Part shown: in pieces, positions 62,919-64,000 of the stretch
How the letters are laid out: every line of letters starts with the position of its first letter
How positions within the stretch are numbered: position 1 is the first letter of the stretch
NCBI RefSeq assembly: GCF_009725985.1
Contig: NZ_RCNR01000004.1
Coordinates: 1 to 64,000, forward strand
Source: Zobellia amurskyensis
GTDB taxonomy: Bacteria; Bacteroidota; Bacteroidia; Flavobacteriales; Flavobacteriaceae
Direction of reading: 5' to 3'
Length of the DNA: 64,000 bases
Notes under the pieces: model-generated
Told to the model about the DNA's origin: nothing
The model's input: the letters and a program-made list of their open reading frames with translations, nothing else
Database searches by the model: none
Position numbers and translations under genes: made by a program

Positions 62919-64000
62919 ATGGATGATAAATTAAGGGAGTTGGCCGAGAATGCATATTCTAATTATTCCAGTGTCTTGGGTGATATAGACCGAATAAAAA
63001 CGGATATTACCCATGTTCGTCAAGGAAAACTGGAATTATCTGAAATTCAAACGGATACAGAGCGATTGAACAACCGGATCAATCGAGAAGGTACTGCAGA
63101 ACTTCAAGCCTTGGAACGCATTAACGGTGAAGCCAATTTTCAGGATATCCGAATCATTCAACGTATAGTAGAGCTGTCTAGGGCGGTGGGTAGAATAACT
63201 ACCAATTCTAGGTTGGGCAACACAGGTTACGGTACAGGTTTTTTAATTGCCCCTAACTTGATGCTTACCAACAATCACGTATTGGGCACTGCAGAGGTGG
63301 CGGCAAATTCTACTATTCAATTTAACTACGAACTAGACCAAAAGGGAAACCCTAATAAATCTGAAAGTTTTAACCTCCTTCCGGAGGAATTCTTTGTTAC
63401 CTCTCATTATAAAAAAGATGCTGGCGACCCTTATAGTGGACTTGATTTTACGATAGTAGCAGTAGAAAAAATTTCCAATGAGGGAACACCTTTAAGTAAT
63501 TTTCCTGTTGCTCGGTTAGATAAAAAATTGGGTAAAATCATAGACGGTGAAAATTGCGCCATTGTGCAACATCCAAAAGGCGATTACAAAAAAATCGTCA
63601 TGAAAGACATTCGTATGTTAGTGCTAAAAGATGACTTCCTCATTTATGAATCGGATACACTTCCAGGTTCATCGGGCAGTATGGTTTTGGGCCTTGGTAC
63701 GGGTGAAGTGGTAGCTCTACATCATAGTGCGGTACCTAGAAAAAATAGACATGGACAATGGCTAAGAAAAGATGGGTCCGTAGTACAACCTGGAGACCCT
63801 GATAATATGATAGACTGGATGGGGAACGAAGGCATTCGCATTAGCAGTATTCTAAATATGATTGCAAGAATCCCGGTACCCGATACAATGAAGTCTTATA
63901 AAACAGCTCTGGTCGGGACTTTGCAACCGGATAAAAGCCCGGTGATAATTTCTACTGAAAACAAGACAGTAACATCCAATCACTATCCTATGAACCATTC
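62919..64000 (+). CDS. Coiled-coil trypsin-like serine protease (cut by window end)
   Basis: An open frame from ATG 62919 runs to the window end (360 codons seen). Residues about 5-75 are predicted coiled coil (LRELAENAYSNYSSVLG, LSEIQTDTERLNNRINREG). A trypsin-like domain follows with His120 (MLTNNHVLG), Asp176 (GLDFTIVAV) and Ser252 (PGSSGSMV). No signal peptide is present. The C-terminus begins to diverge (ARIPVPDTMKSYKTALVG) before the cut, so a further domain may follow. It is 27 bases after the amidase and clearly co-transcribed. Confidence 0.85.
   Translation, partial: MDDKLRELAENAYSNYSSVLGDIDRIKTDITHVRQGKLELSEIQTDTERLNNRINREGTAELQALERINGEANFQDIRIIQRIVELSRAVGRITTNSRLGNTGYGTGFLIAPNLMLTNNHVLGTAEVAANSTIQFNYELDQKGNPNKSESFNLLPEEFFVTSHYKKDAGDPYSGLDFTIVAVEKISNEGTPLSNFPVARLDKKLGKIIDGENCAIVQHPKGDYKKIVMKDIRMLVLKDDFLIYESDTLPGSSGSMVLGLGTGEVVALHHSAVPRKNRHGQWLRKDGSVVQPGDPDNMIDWMGNEGIRISSILNMIARIPVPDTMKSYKTALVGTLQPDKSPVIISTENKTVTSNHYPMNH

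Overview
The window is chromosomal DNA of a marine Bacteroidota, almost certainly a Flavobacteriaceae member of the Zobellia/Maribacter kind. Three SusC/SusD pairs, many Bacteroidota lipoproteins, promoters of the form TTG-N18..20-TAnnTTTG, low G+C and a complete alginate-degradation locus all point there. I saw no insertion sequence, CRISPR array, tRNA or rRNA. The window cuts a lipoprotein gene at its left end and a trypsin-like protease gene at its right end.

Region 1 (1-13.8 kb) is ordinary chromosome. It holds a HEPN-like hypothetical protein, lipoproteins, a response regulator/histidine kinase pair followed by PepSY-like and DUF2490 genes, a SUFU-domain protein, two tiny membrane proteins, a DEDDh exonuclease/GIY-YIG fusion, a GH3-family protein, a secreted metallopeptidase, an AsmA-like protein, a cysteine-free ArsC-like protein, CsbD and a DUF1328 protein.

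Region 2 (14.0-47.5 kb) is a large alginate utilisation locus. Extracellular and periplasmic lyases (two PL7, one PL6, one PL17) cut alginate. Two SusC/SusD pairs and two surface lipoproteins bind and import oligomers. KdgF, an SDR reductase, KDG kinase and KDPG aldolase convert unsaturated uronate to pyruvate and glyceraldehyde-3-phosphate. A phosphofructokinase with pyrophosphate-type residues lies between kdgK and kdgA. The core is built twice: susC-susD-gntR-(MFS, SDR) and susC-susD-PKD-SGBP-PL7-PL7-gntR-(PL6, Nramp-like transporter), with two FadR-type GntR regulators about 88% identical. I read one regulon from the DNA: tandem TGGTTTACCA sites 13 bp apart abut the -7 element of both susC genes, PL17 and a gluconokinase-like gene that is divergent from a TIM-barrel/RraA pair. 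Weaker copies precede both gntR genes. A LacI regulator with its own TTAATCGATTAA operators controls kdgK-pfk-kdgA.

The most interesting signal is a matched pair of roughly 100-nt candidate antisense RNAs. One lies inside each alginate susC leader, with a -7 box, a hairpin and an intrinsic terminator on the opposite strand. The base changes between copies keep pairing only in the antisense direction. The PL17 leader also contains a long nested stem.

Region 3 (48.0-55.9 kb) is a third SusC/SusD pair followed, after a terminator, by a PI-PLC-like phosphodiesterase and a lipoprotein metallophosphatase. This suggests scavenging of a phosphorylated or inositol-containing substrate. Region 4 (55.9-60.4 kb) holds an XRE/DUF4870 regulator, a PepSY membrane protein and a siderophore-type TonB receptor. 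Region 5 (61.1 kb to the end) is a run of leaderless serine protease, peptidoglycan-binding amidase and coiled-coil serine protease genes of unknown joint function.
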